Notes: generated by a model from the letters alone, not told the origin. A stretch of DNA of 64,000 nucleotides from Lachnospiraceae bacterium (GCA_017446045.1 JAFSRP010000049.1:45614-109613); one strand, 5' to 3'. Positions 34,557 through 43,942 are shown, counted from the stretch's first letter. Translations and numbers: made by a program.

Positions 34557-35552
34557 TCAGATGAATTTGAATGTCTGCCCGATCCCCTGCTCCTTAGCTT
34601 TCTTATAGATCGCCAGAGCCATGCCGAGGTCCATCACACCCATACCGACAGTGTCGTAAATAGTGATCTCCTCATCATTCTCACGGCCGGGCTTACGTCC
34701 GATGATGATCTCGCCGATCTCCGCATGGATATCTTCCTTCTTCAGGTATCCTTCCTGGATCGCATGATAGGTTTCCCCGTTATTGGACGCGAACTCGATG
34801 CCGTCATTGACGACCTTGGTGCCAAGAAGGCACTTCGGGTCCAACTCCTGCTTGTCAGGTCCGTCAGCGCCGATCGCGGTCACGTGTGTACCGGGCTTCA
34901 GGAATTCACGCATGATGACCGGGCCTTTGCGCGCCAGTGTAACAGTAACGATGATGTCAGCCGCCCGCGCGCCTTCTTCCGGCGTCGCGCAGCTGTGGAA
35001 GGTGACCTGAGGGAATTCCGACTGCATTTCCTTAATGAAAGCATCATTCTCGCCTTCCATCCATCCGAAGACATAGCAGTCGGTGAGGTCTCTTACCCGC
35101 ATAGTGGCACGGAAAGCAGCCTTGCCGATACGGCCTGCGCCATAGGCGAAGTAAGCCTTCGCATCCTTACGCGCCAGGTAGTTGTTGGCGATCGCCGCGC
35201 CTGCCGCCGTACGAAGATTGCGGATATGATCCGCATACATGATGCACGCCGGATATGCTGTCTTCGCATCATAAAGGTAGACCATGTTCATTCCGATCGG
35301 AAGCCCCAATGCGGCATTATCCGTAAACCCTCCGAAGGAAGCCTTCATGGAGTAAAAGCCGGCCTCTGTGTCCAGGCAGGCTTTGAAGTCACCGCCCTTG
35401 TGGGTGCCCGGCTCAACAATATTCAGGATCGGGGGCTGTACAGCCTTTCCAAGGCTGACAGAAGCAAAACTCTGCTCTACTGCCCTGTAGATCTCATCCA
35501 GATCACACAGCTTGTCAACATCATCATAGCTCAGCAATATTGTATTCATCAT
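34557..35552 (-). CDS. Ornithine cyclodeaminase/mu-crystallin family protein (EutC/BhcD-like)
   Basis: Start placed at ATG 35552 (331 aa), since AGAGAG lies just upstream and the extension to 35579 has no support. The fold is seen in the N-terminal dimerisation part, the IRNLRTAAGAAIANNYLA substrate-binding region and the Rossmann nucleotide motif FAYGAGRIGKAAFRA. VTAIGADGPDKQELDP near residue 220 carries the conserved Asp. Family members are NAD(P)-dependent cyclodeaminases, amino acid dehydrogenases or imine reductases. Together with the PLP enzyme encoded upstream, the pair resembles EutBC of ectoine breakdown or BhcB/BhcD of the beta-hydroxyaspartate cycle. The exact substrate is not evident. 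Confidence 0.85.
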   Translation of the reverse strand: MMNTILLSYDDVDKLCDLDEIYRAVEQSFASVSLGKAVQPPILNIVEPGTHKGGDFKACLDTEAGFYSMKASFGGFTDNAALGLPIGMNMVYLYDAKTAYPACIMYADHIRNLRTAAGAAIANNYLARKDAKAYFAYGAGRIGKAAFRATMRVRDLTDCYVFGWMEGENDAFIKEMQSEFPQVTFHSCATPEEGARAADIIVTVTLARKGPVIMREFLKPGTHVTAIGADGPDKQELDPKCLLGTKVVNDGIEFASNNGETYHAIQEGYLKKEDIHAEIGEIIIGRKPGRENDEEITIYDTVGMGVMDLGMALAIYKKAKEQGIGQTFKFI

Positions 35553-35623
35553 TCGTCTCTCTTTCTGCTGTCCCTTCACAGCTCGTAATCATTATGAATG
35601 ACCGGAGCCTTTCAAGTTTCTGA

Positions 35624-36622
35624 TCAGTCGACGCCTTCGACTTCCTCTCCCTTATAGAACTTACCGATCAGGTCGATATCATAGTTGCCGGATGTGAGAA
35701 CACAAGCTACCTTTTCCTCGGGGCTGACCACGATCTTCTTTGCGAGCAGTGCTGCCACAACGACAGAAGAAGTAGGCTCGGCTACCAGATGTGCTCTCTG
35801 TCCGATCAGAGTAACTGCCTCGGCGATCTCCTTCTCGCCTACGATCACGATCTCATCGACATATTTGTCCACGATCGGATACGGATTCTCAGTCGGGTAG
35901 GAACACTCGATGCCATCTGCGAGTGTCGGCTGGGATGTCATACGGGTCGGACGGCCGTTCAGGCGGCTGAGATAATAGCCGCAGCTGGCTGCTGCCTGTA
36001 CGCCTACGACACGGATGGAGGGATCGGTCTCCTTGATCGCGGTGGAGATACCGGAGATCAGTCCGCCGCCGCCGATCGGTACGACTACTGTCTTGATCTT
36101 GGGCTCGTCTTCGAGGATCTCGAGACCGATGGTGCCTTGTCCCGCCATGACCGTATAATCATCAAAACCGTGTACCAGAGTATAGCCATGTTCTTTGATC
36201 TCATCAGCTACCTTTTTAACTCTCGCCTGATAGTCACGCTCCCAGAGAATAACGGTACCGCCGCGCTTCTCGCAATTTCTGATTTTTTCCTTTGGTGTAT
36301 CCTTCGGCATGACTGCATATGCCTTGATTCCAAACATTTTTCCGACATACGCACACGCCGCGGCATGGTTGCCTGAAGAACTGAAGATAATGCCTCTCTG
36401 CCGTTCTTCTTCTGTCAGGGAAAGAACTTTATTAAAAGCACCGCGGGCTTTGAACGCGCCGGTGACCTGCAGCATTTCGGGCTTCAGATAAACATGGCAG
36501 CCCAGCGCTTCATCCATGTCTTCCTCTCTCAGGAGCGGAGTACGGTTCACATACGGCTTGATCCGGACCTGCGCATCTTTGATATCCTGCAAAGTTAACG
36601 GTGCTTTTTTTGTTTCACTCAT
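35624..36622 (-). CDS. Threonine dehydratase-family PLP enzyme (EutB/BhcB-like)
   Basis: Start chosen at ATG 36622 (332 aa) because AGAGG is nine bases upstream; ATG 36631 would lie on top of the site. PLP-binding Lys58 lies in VTGAFKARGA, the phosphate or substrate loop SSSGNHA is at 81-87, and the glycine loop GGGGLISG at 184-191. There is no C-terminal ACT regulatory domain, so it is a catabolic-type enzyme: threonine/serine ammonia-lyase, hydroxyaspartate dehydratase or EutB-like. It is co-transcribed with the OCD-family gene 71 bases downstream. A TTGAAC/TAGTAT-like promoter lies upstream at about 36640-36680. Confidence 0.88.
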   Translation of the reverse strand: MSETKKAPLTLQDIKDAQVRIKPYVNRTPLLREEDMDEALGCHVYLKPEMLQVTGAFKARGAFNKVLSLTEEERQRGIIFSSSGNHAAACAYVGKMFGIKAYAVMPKDTPKEKIRNCEKRGGTVILWERDYQARVKKVADEIKEHGYTLVHGFDDYTVMAGQGTIGLEILEDEPKIKTVVVPIGGGGLISGISTAIKETDPSIRVVGVQAAASCGYYLSRLNGRPTRMTSQPTLADGIECSYPTENPYPIVDKYVDEIVIVGEKEIAEAVTLIGQRAHLVAEPTSSVVVAALLAKKIVVSPEEKVACVLTSGNYDIDLIGKFYKGEEVEGVD

Positions 36623-36809
36623 ATCTGCCATCCTCTTTCTTCTTTTGCTATAACATCGTATTAATACTATTACATTTGTATGAGCGTTCAACTGTTCGCT
36701 TCCACATAACTATAGCAAAGGTCCGGATGTGCTGGTAGACACAGTTGGTCATGTATAACATATAACGATTTGTAATATCTGCCTTTCCGGCTGATAATGC
36801 TGCCCCGGG

Positions 36810-37745
36810 TCAGACCGGCTCTTTCCGATCGTTCCCTGTGATCCTGAGTTCCTGACGGTACCTGGATCTGAGATATTCAAGGAATGCCGCTGCTTCTCCC
36901 GACGGCGTCTCGCGAAAGATGCACACATGGTTGGCCAGGATCCCGGGTTCGATCAGCGCCATTCGGACGCCTTCATATAACCGCACCGCAAATACCGGCA
37001 TCACACAGATATTGCACAGGTCCGTATCCGCCAAAAGGTTCAGGATCACCTGACCGCTGGTCGAGATAAGCGCACGTTCCATTGCCGGCCGCATGACCGG
37101 CAGGATGGAGCAAAGTCCGTTTTCCAAAGAAAAAAAGTCGTCACTGTAACGGATGTAGTTCTGATTCAGCATCTCCCGGACCTTGATGATCCTGCTGCGG
37201 CTGTAGCGATTCTTTTCACCCATGCTGACATAGACGTTGGTCTGATGCAATACTTCGCAATGCATGCCGCGGCGCTGCAGATTATAATATAACGCCGGCA
37301 TCTGCACATCCATAATAAAGGCGAATCCAAGGTCACTGCGGTACTGCTCCACATCACGCAGGACCGATTCCGTATTGCCTTCAAGCAGCTGCATATCCAC
37401 AGCCTCAGGACGTGAATCCCGGTAATCCGTTATTGCCCGGGCAATGGAACGGCTTTGGTTAAAGCTTAAGCGCAGAGTATTAGCCCGACGGCTTTTGGAA
37501 AGATCGGCGATCGTCTGTTCCCGCTGCAGCATTTCCATTGCGTAACGGTACAGTGTCTTTCCATCTGCCGTAGGAGAGATCCCACGGCCGCCGCGTTCAA
37601 AAAGCTGCATGCCCAGTTCCTGCTCCAGTTCCCGGATCACTTTGCTGATGTTCGGCTGAGATGTATATAAGACCTCCGCCGCGCGGCTGAAGGAACCCTC
37701 TTCCACACAGGCAGTGAAAAACTGCAGCTGTTTCAATTCGATCAT
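36810..37745 (-). CDS. LysR-family transcriptional regulator
   Basis: Encodes 311 aa with AAGGAAG upstream of the ATG. The N-terminal winged HTH has LKQLQFFTACVEEGSFSRA, VLYTSQPNISKVI and LGMQLFERG, followed by the effector-binding domain. It lies 18 bases downstream of the DegT-like gene, so they are probably co-transcribed, and it is immediately upstream of the PLP/OCD pair on the same strand, which it may control from the 188-bp gap. The effector is unknown. Confidence 0.9.
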   Translation of the reverse strand: MIELKQLQFFTACVEEGSFSRAAEVLYTSQPNISKVIRELEQELGMQLFERGGRGISPTADGKTLYRYAMEMLQREQTIADLSKSRRANTLRLSFNQSRSIARAITDYRDSRPEAVDMQLLEGNTESVLRDVEQYRSDLGFAFIMDVQMPALYYNLQRRGMHCEVLHQTNVYVSMGEKNRYSRSRIIKVREMLNQNYIRYSDDFFSLENGLCSILPVMRPAMERALISTSGQVILNLLADTDLCNICVMPVFAVRLYEGVRMALIEPGILANHVCIFRETPSGEAAAFLEYLRSRYRQELRITGNDRKEPV

Positions 37746-37763
37746 AGTCTTCTTCCTTATATA

Positions 37764-38849
37764 TTATGCAGGGCGATAACTGTTGAGTGCTTCTGCCAGA
37801 AATTCCATATCTTCACGGTCATAGCGCTGATCCACAGGAAGGGAAAAGATCTCCCGCCCCATTCTTGCGGTATTCCCGATCCCGCTGACTTCGGGATACA
37901 GATGCGTACGCCACAGTACCGACGGAAAGATATTGAAAGTCTCGGTCATATATCTGGTGAGATCATCCCGGGTCTCGCAGTACATCGGCAGCTGGAACGG
38001 GCACTCTCCTTCCCGGAAATTCTCAAAAGGAAACCGGATATACGGATTCGTGATCAGGGAACGAAGATATCTTTCATTTTCTCTGCGCTTCAGGATCATG
38101 TCGGGATAAGAATTGCATTCATAGATAAAATGCGTAAAATCACTCATCAGGAACACTTCCCCGTTTGCGGTATACTCATCCAGCTCATTTTCAACTTCGG
38201 CAAACATATCCGCCACCCCCGAGGCCGGATAGTCTATCCAGTGTTTCAGGAGCATGGATTTTAAAGTCTGCGGATACAGCTTATCCATTTGCTTGGAATC
38301 CTGCCGGAGTCCTCCCCACAAAACATCATCCAGTTCATTCCCGGAATAGATGACAGCTCCGTCCGGCACTGCCCACCATTTGCGCGTAGAAGAAAGGGCA
38401 TAGTCACCCGCCAGGATCCCGGTGGAAAAAATGCTCTGTGTATTGTCTTCAAATACCAGAAGCCGGTGACTGTCTGCCAGTTCCCTGACAGTCTTCACTG
38501 TTTCGGCGGACTGCAGATGTCCGTAATAATTATTGAAGTAGACAGCGGCAGTTTCCGGTCCGATCTTCGCCTCCAGATCAGCAACATCAATGCTGAAATC
38601 ATCAAAGATATTATAAAAAACAGGTCGTACACCGAAGGCAAAGGCATGGATCACGGCAAAGCAGGAAAATGCGGGTACCAGGATCTCACGCCCTTCGATC
38701 AGTTGGCAAAGCTGGCGGATACAGCTGCGGCCGCTGTCCAGATAAACCGTATGAAAATCCGCAAGGTAATCAAATAAGGTGTTGTCCCTGCGGAACAATT
38801 TGCGGACATTCAGGTCCATATCATATCCGTAGGTTACTTTTCTTCCCAT
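37764..38849 (-). CDS. DegT/DnrJ-like PLP-dependent aminotransferase-fold protein
   Basis: Encodes 361 aa. The fold-type I PLP pattern is visible: GRSCIRQL near 40, ILVPAFSCFAV near 56-65, YFNNYYGH near 104-111, PLP-contacting Asp135 in FEDNTQS and the Schiff-base lysine candidate Lys157 in SSTRKWWAVPDG. Family members use nucleotide-sugars or small amino donors; this one is shorter and more divergent than the sugar aminotransferases, so its substrate cannot be guessed. It is transcribed with the LysR gene downstream and divergently from another LysR gene at 39024 across 174 bp, which may control it. Confidence 0.8.
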   Translation of the reverse strand: MGRKVTYGYDMDLNVRKLFRRDNTLFDYLADFHTVYLDSGRSCIRQLCQLIEGREILVPAFSCFAVIHAFAFGVRPVFYNIFDDFSIDVADLEAKIGPETAAVYFNNYYGHLQSAETVKTVRELADSHRLLVFEDNTQSIFSTGILAGDYALSSTRKWWAVPDGAVIYSGNELDDVLWGGLRQDSKQMDKLYPQTLKSMLLKHWIDYPASGVADMFAEVENELDEYTANGEVFLMSDFTHFIYECNSYPDMILKRRENERYLRSLITNPYIRFPFENFREGECPFQLPMYCETRDDLTRYMTETFNIFPSVLWRTHLYPEVSGIGNTARMGREIFSLPVDQRYDREDMEFLAEALNSYRPA

Positions 38850-39023
38850 ACTGTCACACTCTCCAAAACATACTGCCCATAGGTAGTCTGACTGTATCCT
38901 TCATGTCCAGGTAATTTTTTATCAATTTACATATACCCGTATAAGTATATATTGCATTATTGATCCATTTCGGATAGAATACTCTTGATCATTCCATTAT
39001 ATAGCTTTTAAAGGATATGCAAC

Positions 39024-39926
39024 ATGACGAACCTTGAGATCGAAGCTTTCTTAGCTATCTATAAAACCAGAAGGATCTCCACTGCCGCACAGGAGCTTTT
39101 TATCAGCCAGTCCTCCTTAAGCGCCCGTCTTCAGACCCTTGAAAAGGAACTTGGGTATACGCTGTTTCTGCGCGGCAAAGGAGCTCGTACGCTGGAAGTA
39201 ACTGATGCCGGAGAGCAATTCTATTCTCTTGCCGAGCAGTACATGAATATCGTCCGGCAGATGAGGAGCCTTAAGGGGAGCCATTATGAGCAACGCCTCC
39301 GGGTCGCTTCGATCAACAGCATCGGCACCTATCTGCTGATGCCCGTTTATGAAAAGTTTATCCAGACCCACCCCGAGATCTATCTGATAGTCTCGGAGTA
39401 TAATAACGATAAAAGTAAGCCCCTGGTCGAAAAGGGACAGGCAGACCTGTTGTTTTCTCCCAACAGATTCGAATCACAGGAGCTGGTATCCTTACCGATC
39501 CTGCTGGAGCCGATCCGTCTGATCTGCGCTGCTGATTCCGGATACCCGGAAACTGTCCGGATCGAGGATCTTGATGAAAATAATGAGATCTATATTGCAT
39601 GGGATGATGCATTTGAGACATGGCACCGAAGCTATTTCCGCAATACCCGTCCCAAACTGGATCTGGACAACATGGAACAGCTCAGGTATTTCCTCCAGCA
39701 GAAAGACAGATGGGCCTTTGTCTCCGACAGCGTTGCCAGATCATTCCTGAATGATCTCCAGCTGCGCCCCCTGATGCCCCAATTCGAGGTCCCCCGCAGG
39801 ATCATCTACTGTACCTGCAACAGGAAGAAAAGAAACGCTCCGGAAGTCAAAGCATTTCTCCATCTTCTCCATAATGAGCTAAGTGCGCTTCCTTTCGATA
39901 TCTCTTCTATCGATCTCGGCGCATGA
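39024..39926 (+). CDS. LysR-family transcriptional regulator
   Basis: Encodes 300 aa with AAAGGA upstream of ATG. The HTH region shows LEIEAFLAIYKTRRISTAAQ, LFISQSSLSARLQ and LGYTLFLRGKG, then the effector domain. It is divergent from the DegT-like gene; the 174-bp gap is AT-rich with a dyad around ATACCCGTATAAGTATAT near 38931-38950 that could be a LysR box. The usual logic of divergent LysR genes makes 37764..38849 and its operon the first candidate target. Confidence 0.9.
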   Translation: MTNLEIEAFLAIYKTRRISTAAQELFISQSSLSARLQTLEKELGYTLFLRGKGARTLEVTDAGEQFYSLAEQYMNIVRQMRSLKGSHYEQRLRVASINSIGTYLLMPVYEKFIQTHPEIYLIVSEYNNDKSKPLVEKGQADLLFSPNRFESQELVSLPILLEPIRLICAADSGYPETVRIEDLDENNEIYIAWDDAFETWHRSYFRNTRPKLDLDNMEQLRYFLQQKDRWAFVSDSVARSFLNDLQLRPLMPQFEVPRRIIYCTCNRKKRNAPEVKAFLHLLHNELSALPFDISSIDLGA

Positions 39927-39930
39927 CATA

Positions 39931-40680
39931 CTAGTTCCGTGAAGAAATCACTGCTTTGATCCTGTACCAGATATCCCACAGCCGGTCCGGGATCCGCTTT
40001 CGGCCGATAAACAAAAGACCGACAAATAGCCAGAGTCCGGCAATGCTCATGATACTGAAGACCCAGTCTCCCTGCGTCAACAGATCCGCAGCAAGACAGG
40101 TAAACCAGATCGGCAGCGGGAGGGCAATGATCAGCGCCAGCAAAAAAGTGTACCACTTCATACGTGAATTGGCTGCAGCATAGGGAATGACCCAATTTGG
40201 CAGACCCGGTGTAAGCAACGCCATGGATATATAGTATGTGCGGTTTTCCGAAAACTGCAGCGTATCCAGCAGTTTTCCGAATGTCGGGCGTTCCTCGGAA
40301 ATATACCGAAGAAGACGTCTGGCATGCTGCGCGATCAGAAAGACCGTCATGTGAGCGGCGATCTCAGCAACATAAACGATCAAAGTTCCCCTGACACTGC
40401 CGCAGACCGCACCGGCAACAACGTGTACCAGTGCTGCCGGGATCACGATCGATATCACCTGCAGATAAGCAAACAATCCCATGATCAGGTAAGTATTCCG
40501 ATGTCCCAGGGAATCAAAATAAGCTTCTACAATAGTCTCATCCCTGGTCTGGACCGCCTCAATAAAACCCGGCAGGTACATCCGGATCATCACATACACA
40601 AGGAGCACGGCGAGCAGTATCGCTGCCGCTATGGCCGCAAGTGCATAATATGCGGATCTTGGTGTTCTGTGATCGTTCAT
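39931..40680 (-). CDS. TVP38/TMEM64 (VTT/DedA-like) family membrane protein
   Basis: Encodes 249 aa with about six hydrophobic segments. The SNARE-associated/VTT core shows in the VVAGAVCGSVRGTLIVYVAE and FLIAQHARR stretches and in the TPGLPNWVIPYAAANSRM motif (the Pro-rich reentrant region). Bacterial members are linked to lipid-carrier flipping and membrane homeostasis. It is convergent with the LysR gene ending four bases away, and its start has only a weak ribosome-binding site. The upstream region is shared with the promoter of the tRNA cluster pointing the other way. Confidence 0.88.
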   Translation of the reverse strand: MNDHRTPRSAYYALAAIAAAILLAVLLVYVMIRMYLPGFIEAVQTRDETIVEAYFDSLGHRNTYLIMGLFAYLQVISIVIPAALVHVVAGAVCGSVRGTLIVYVAEIAAHMTVFLIAQHARRLLRYISEERPTFGKLLDTLQFSENRTYYISMALLTPGLPNWVIPYAAANSRMKWYTFLLALIIALPLPIWFTCLAADLLTQGDWVFSIMSIAGLWLFVGLLFIGRKRIPDRLWDIWYRIKAVISSRN

Positions 40681-40718
40681 AGTACCATTCTATCATAAAT
40701 GCATCCCAAAGATAGCTA

Positions 40719-40747
40719 TTGACAAAACCGACTATTTCACTTATACT
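40719..40747 (+). promoter_or_regulatory. Promoter of the tRNA cluster
   Basis: Perfect TTGACA at 40719-40724, 17-bp spacer and TATACT at 40742-40747, ending 29 bp before the first tRNA. This near-consensus form fits a strong stable-RNA promoter. Confidence 0.88.
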
Positions 40748-40776
40748 ACTAAAGCTGTCTAACTTGGCGGCAGTTA

Positions 40777-40849
40777 GCCGGTATGGCTCAATTGGCAGAG
40801 CAGCTGATTTGTAATCAGCAGGTTGAGGGTTCGAGTCCCCCTACCGGCT
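40777..40849 (+). tRNA. tRNA-Thr (anticodon TGT)
   Basis: Cloverleaf of 73 nt with acceptor arms GCCGGTA/TACCGGC, an anticodon loop TTTGTAA and a GGTTCGAGTCC T arm. CCA is not encoded. Confidence 0.95.
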
Positions 40850-40925
40850 CTTAAACGTTATAAGCTTCTGTCTCATTGATGCCACAGGGTTCCGGCCTTG
40901 GGGCATTCATTATTTAATCGAACAT

Positions 40926-40999
40926 GGTTCCTTAGCTCAGTTGGTTAGAGCAACCGGCTCATAACCGGTCGGTCCTGGGTTCAAGTCCCCGAGGAACCA
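40926..40999 (+). tRNA. tRNA-Met (anticodon CAT), elongator-like
   Basis: 74 nt with acceptor arms GGTTCCT/AGGAACC, anticodon loop CTCATAA and T arm GGTTCAAGTCC. The initiator-specific three G:C pairs next to the anticodon loop are not present in the usual form, so it is an elongator Met or possibly a lysidine-modified Ile tRNA. No encoded CCA. Confidence 0.92.
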
Positions 41000-41002
41000 C
41001 GC

Positions 41003-41088
41003 GCCGGAGTGGCGGAATTGGCAGACGCCCGGGACTTAAAATCCCGTGGGTAGTGATACCCGTGCCGGTTCGACCCCGGTCTCCGGCA
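41003..41088 (+). tRNA. tRNA-Leu (anticodon TAA)
   Basis: 86 nt class-II tRNA with acceptor arms GCCGGAG/CTCCGGC, anticodon loop CTTAAAA and a long variable arm (TGGGTAGTGATACCCGT). It starts three bases after tRNA-Met. No encoded CCA. Confidence 0.95.
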
Positions 41089-41092
41089 CCTC

Positions 41093-41122
41093 AAAAGCAG
41101 TTCATCTGAACTGCTTTTTTGT
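41093..41122 (+). terminator. Terminator of the tRNA cluster
   Basis: AAAAGCAGTTCA pairs with TGAACTGCTTTT around a two-base loop, followed by a T tract. Confidence 0.9.
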
Positions 41123-41168
41123 TTTCTGATCACCAGTCGGAGAAATTACCGCAGGGTCATTTCGATCT

Positions 41169-41199
41169 TATAATGATATGTTATATCTATATCATAATA
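41169..41199 (+). promoter_or_regulatory. AT-rich inverted repeat upstream of the IlvD/Edd-type gene
   Basis: TATAATGATAT and ATATCATAATA are complementary at 10 of 11 positions with a nine-base spacer. A perfect TATAAT -10 box lies downstream at 41232-41237. The repeat could be an operator near the -35 region, or part of an alternative promoter. Confidence 0.5.
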
Positions 41200-41278
41200 G
41201 ACTGTTCGTTCATTTTTAAGCACCAAAAGACTATAATGGATATAGAGCAAAAATGCTCATGATCAGGAGGATATAAAG

Positions 41279-43006
41279 ATGTCTGAGATGGATAGAAAAG
41301 AAACAGCCGGAGTGGGGAGCGACAATATGGAGATCCGCCGTTACAACCTCCATCCGATGCGTGTATTGAAAGCCTGCGGTCTGGATGATGATGATCTGTC
41401 CCGTCCGACCATTGGGATCTGCAACACCTACAGTGATGTGGTCCCGGGTCACATGAATCTGCGTCAGCTGGCAGACTGTGTGCGGAAGGGAGTCTACAGG
41501 GCAGGCGGCAATGCTGTTGAGTTCGGTACGATCGGGTGCTGTGACAGCGTGGGCAACTCTCATGACGGTGCCTGTTCCATCCTGCCTTCCCGCCAGGTGA
41601 TCGCAGACAGTGTGGAGACCATGTGCAAGGCACATAAATTTGCAGGACTGGTGATCCTCGGTTCCTGTGACAAGATCGTCCCCGGCCTGCTGATGGGCGC
41701 TGCCAGAGTCAATGTCCCGACAATACTGGTACCTGGCGGTCCGATGCTCAGCGGACCGGCATTCGGTAAAAAAGCAAAAGCAGACAGTTCTGCCATTACG
41801 GAAGCTTTCGGAATGTATCAGGTCGGCAAGGCTACGCTGGATGATGTTAAACGTCTGCAGTATGTGACACAGCCCACCTGCGGCTCCTGCAACTTCTATG
41901 GCACTGCCAATACCATGTGCTGTGCAGCAGAAGCTCTGGGTATGACTCTTCCAGACGGAGGAAGTGCCCCCGCGGTATTCAATGAACGCCTGCGTATTGC
42001 TACCCATACAGGCGAGAAGATCATGGAACTGGTCAGAAAAGGGATCCGCGCCAGGGATATCATGAGCTTTTCCGCGCTTCAGAATACGATCAAATTCGTT
42101 CTTGCGACCGGCGGCTCTACCAATGCGGTCATCCATCTTTGCGCGCTGGGATATGAACTCGGATATGATACTGACGAGATCCTGAAAGAGATCGATGAGC
42201 AAAGCTGGCTGATCCCGCAGATCGGCAAGATCAATCCTTCCTCCTATGAGCATGACATGGAGGACTTTTACAAAGCCGGCGGAGTCATGCGGGTCATGGA
42301 TATGCTGAAGGAAAAGCTGGATCTCAGTGTTCTGACGGCTACCGGAAAGACACTTGGTGAGAATCTGGAGGAGCATATCTACCTTTACGGGGAAAGAGAT
42401 GACGATATCATCCGTCCGCTTGACAGGCCATTCAGTACCTTAAGCGGTCTTGCGATCATGCGTGGAAACCTGGCTCCGGATACCGGTGTTGCAAAGCCTG
42501 CAGGCATCAAGGAAGAGGTTCGGAGATTCACCGGTACCGCAATCTGCTTCAGTTCCCAGGAGGAGTGCTGCGAAGCGTTGGCACGTCATGAGGTAAAGCC
42601 CGGCCATGTCGTAGTGATCCGTTATGAAGGGCCGAAGGGAGGTCCGGGTATGCGGGAAATGTACCGGCCAATGAAACTGCTTTACGGACAGGGGCTGGAC
42701 ACATCCACTGCGCTGATCACGGACGGCCGTTTCTCCGGCACGAATAACGGCTGCTTCGTTGGTCACATTTCTCCGGAAGCCGCTTTGGGCGGTCCGATCG
42801 CTTTGGTAAAAGACGGTGACCTGATCACGATCGATGTCAATACCAGGGAACTGACACTGCATGTAAGTGATGAGGAGCTGGAAGAAAGAAGAAAGAACTG
42901 GCACTATGAGCCGAAGCCGACCAGCGGTTATCTTTCCATCTTCTCTGCGCTTGCCAAATCTGCTGACAAGGGAGCGATCATCGACTGGAAAGCGCTCGTT
43001 AAATAA
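41279..43006 (+). CDS. IlvD/Edd-family dehydratase (dihydroxy-acid or sugar-acid dehydratase)
   Basis: Encodes 575 aa from an ATG with AGGAGG. The family pattern is clear: [16 protein letters not shown] near 47-62, SLPSR-like ILPSRQ near 101-106, GSCDK at 128-132, QPTCGSC at 198-204, [13 protein letters not shown] near 280 and [11 protein letters not shown] near 485. Cys48, Cys130 and Cys201 are candidate iron-sulfur ligands. The sequence departs from housekeeping IlvD ([12 protein letters not shown] instead of the usual VCDGIAMGH), so it may act on sugar acids or other hydroxy acids, not branched-chain precursors. No ilv neighbours are present. It converges on the LarA-like/aldo-keto reductase operon, sharing a bidirectional terminator. 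Confidence 0.88.
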   Translation: MSEMDRKETAGVGSDNMEIRRYNLHPMRVLKACGLDDDDLSRPTIGICNTYSDVVPGHMNLRQLADCVRKGVYRAGGNAVEFGTIGCCDSVGNSHDGACSILPSRQVIADSVETMCKAHKFAGLVILGSCDKIVPGLLMGAARVNVPTILVPGGPMLSGPAFGKKAKADSSAITEAFGMYQVGKATLDDVKRLQYVTQPTCGSCNFYGTANTMCCAAEALGMTLPDGGSAPAVFNERLRIATHTGEKIMELVRKGIRARDIMSFSALQNTIKFVLATGGSTNAVIHLCALGYELGYDTDEILKEIDEQSWLIPQIGKINPSSYEHDMEDFYKAGGVMRVMDMLKEKLDLSVLTATGKTLGENLEEHIYLYGERDDDIIRPLDRPFSTLSGLAIMRGNLAPDTGVAKPAGIKEEVRRFTGTAICFSSQEECCEALARHEVKPGHVVVIRYEGPKGGPGMREMYRPMKLLYGQGLDTSTALITDGRFSGTNNGCFVGHISPEAALGGPIALVKDGDLITIDVNTRELTLHVSDEELEERRKNWHYEPKPTSGYLSIFSALAKSADKGAIIDWKALVK

Positions 43007-43053
43007 GCGAAAAGATGTTGTGACGATCTGTCACGGCAGTGCCTGACGGCATC

Positions 43054-43082
43054 AAAAAAGCACCTCACGCCGAGGTGCTTTT
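43054..43082. terminator. Bidirectional terminator between convergent operons
   Basis: AAAAGCACCTC pairs with GAGGTGCTTTT; A and T runs on both sides allow it to stop both the IlvD-type gene and the minus-strand operon. Confidence 0.88.
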
Positions 43083-43111
43083 CTGTGTCTTTCTGCTGCT
43101 TTCCAACAGTT

Positions 43112-43942
43112 TTAAAAAGTGACATTGTTGGGATCTCCTCCGGAAAGGGGATTGATCCAGTTTTCATTCAATGCATTGATCCTAGCCAGATCCTCTTCAC
43201 TCAGTTCAAAATCATAAAGATCAATGTTCTGCGCGATGCGGACCGGATTGGATGACCTGGGGATAACAGCGAGTCCGTTCTGCAGATCCCACCGCAGGAT
43301 CACCTGCGCAGGGGTCTTGCCGTATTTTTCCGCAAGTTCCGTAAGCACAGGTTCTTCCAGCACCGTGCCCGAGCCGAGCGGTGCCCATGCCTCACACACG
43401 ATGCCCCTCTCCTGGCAGTAACGGATCAGCTCCTTCCGGGTATTCTTCGGGTGGATCTCGATCTGGTTGACCATCGGCATGATATTGGCATACTTAGCCA
43501 ACTCTTCCAGATGGCGGATCTCGAAATTGCAAACACCGATCGCTCGAACGAGTTTTTCCTCATACAACTGCTCAAGGATCTTCCATGTCTCCGTATAACA
43601 TCCCTCGATCGCCCAGTGGACCATGTACATGTCGATATATTCAATATCGAGGACACGAAGAGAGTCTTCAAATGCCTGTCTCTGCCGGTGCTCTCTCTGC
43701 GCGTCATTCCACACCTTGGTCGTCACGAACACATCACCACGCGGCAGCCCGCAGGTACGGACTGCTTCTCCCACCAGATCTTCATTCTGATAACGGGTCG
43801 CGGTATCGATGCTTCTATATCCTGCTGCAAGCGCTGCATGGATGGAGGCAACAGTCTTGTCGCCAAGCTTATAGACTCCAAGTCCGACCTGGGGCAGTTC
43901 AACCCCGTTCGCCAGTTTTAAAGCTGCACCTTTTGTAATCAT
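43112..43942 (-). CDS. Aldo-keto reductase
   Basis: Start placed at ATG 43942 (276 aa), which has GAGGGA five to seven bases upstream; the frame opens at 43957 in an overlap with the preceding gene but without a site. It is a (beta/alpha)8 reductase with the catalytic tetrad Asp46, Tyr51, Lys76 and His109. NAD(P)H-binding residues appear in VIPRSSNPVRIAQN near 226-239. It belongs to the AKR5-like group (2,5-diketo-gluconate reductase/prostaglandin-synthase-like sequences) and should reduce a carbonyl of a sugar, keto acid or aldehyde. It is the last gene of the minus-strand operon and directly follows a second aldo-keto reductase. Confidence 0.9.
   Translation of the reverse strand: MITKGAALKLANGVELPQVGLGVYKLGDKTVASIHAALAAGYRSIDTATRYQNEDLVGEAVRTCGLPRGDVFVTTKVWNDAQREHRQRQAFEDSLRVLDIEYIDMYMVHWAIEGCYTETWKILEQLYEEKLVRAIGVCNFEIRHLEELAKYANIMPMVNQIEIHPKNTRKELIRYCQERGIVCEAWAPLGSGTVLEEPVLTELAEKYGKTPAQVILRWDLQNGLAVIPRSSNPVRIAQNIDLYDFELSEEDLARINALNENWINPLSGGDPNNVTF

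Noticed and set aside
41231-42376. A 381-codon minus-strand frame opposite the IlvD/Edd-type gene
   Set aside because: The IlvD/Edd family motifs on the plus strand are unmistakable and the opposite frame resembles no protein.
41279-43006. Housekeeping ilvD for branched-chain amino acid synthesis
   Set aside because: No ilvB, ilvC or leu genes are near, and key stretches differ from standard IlvD, so a specific gene symbol was withheld.
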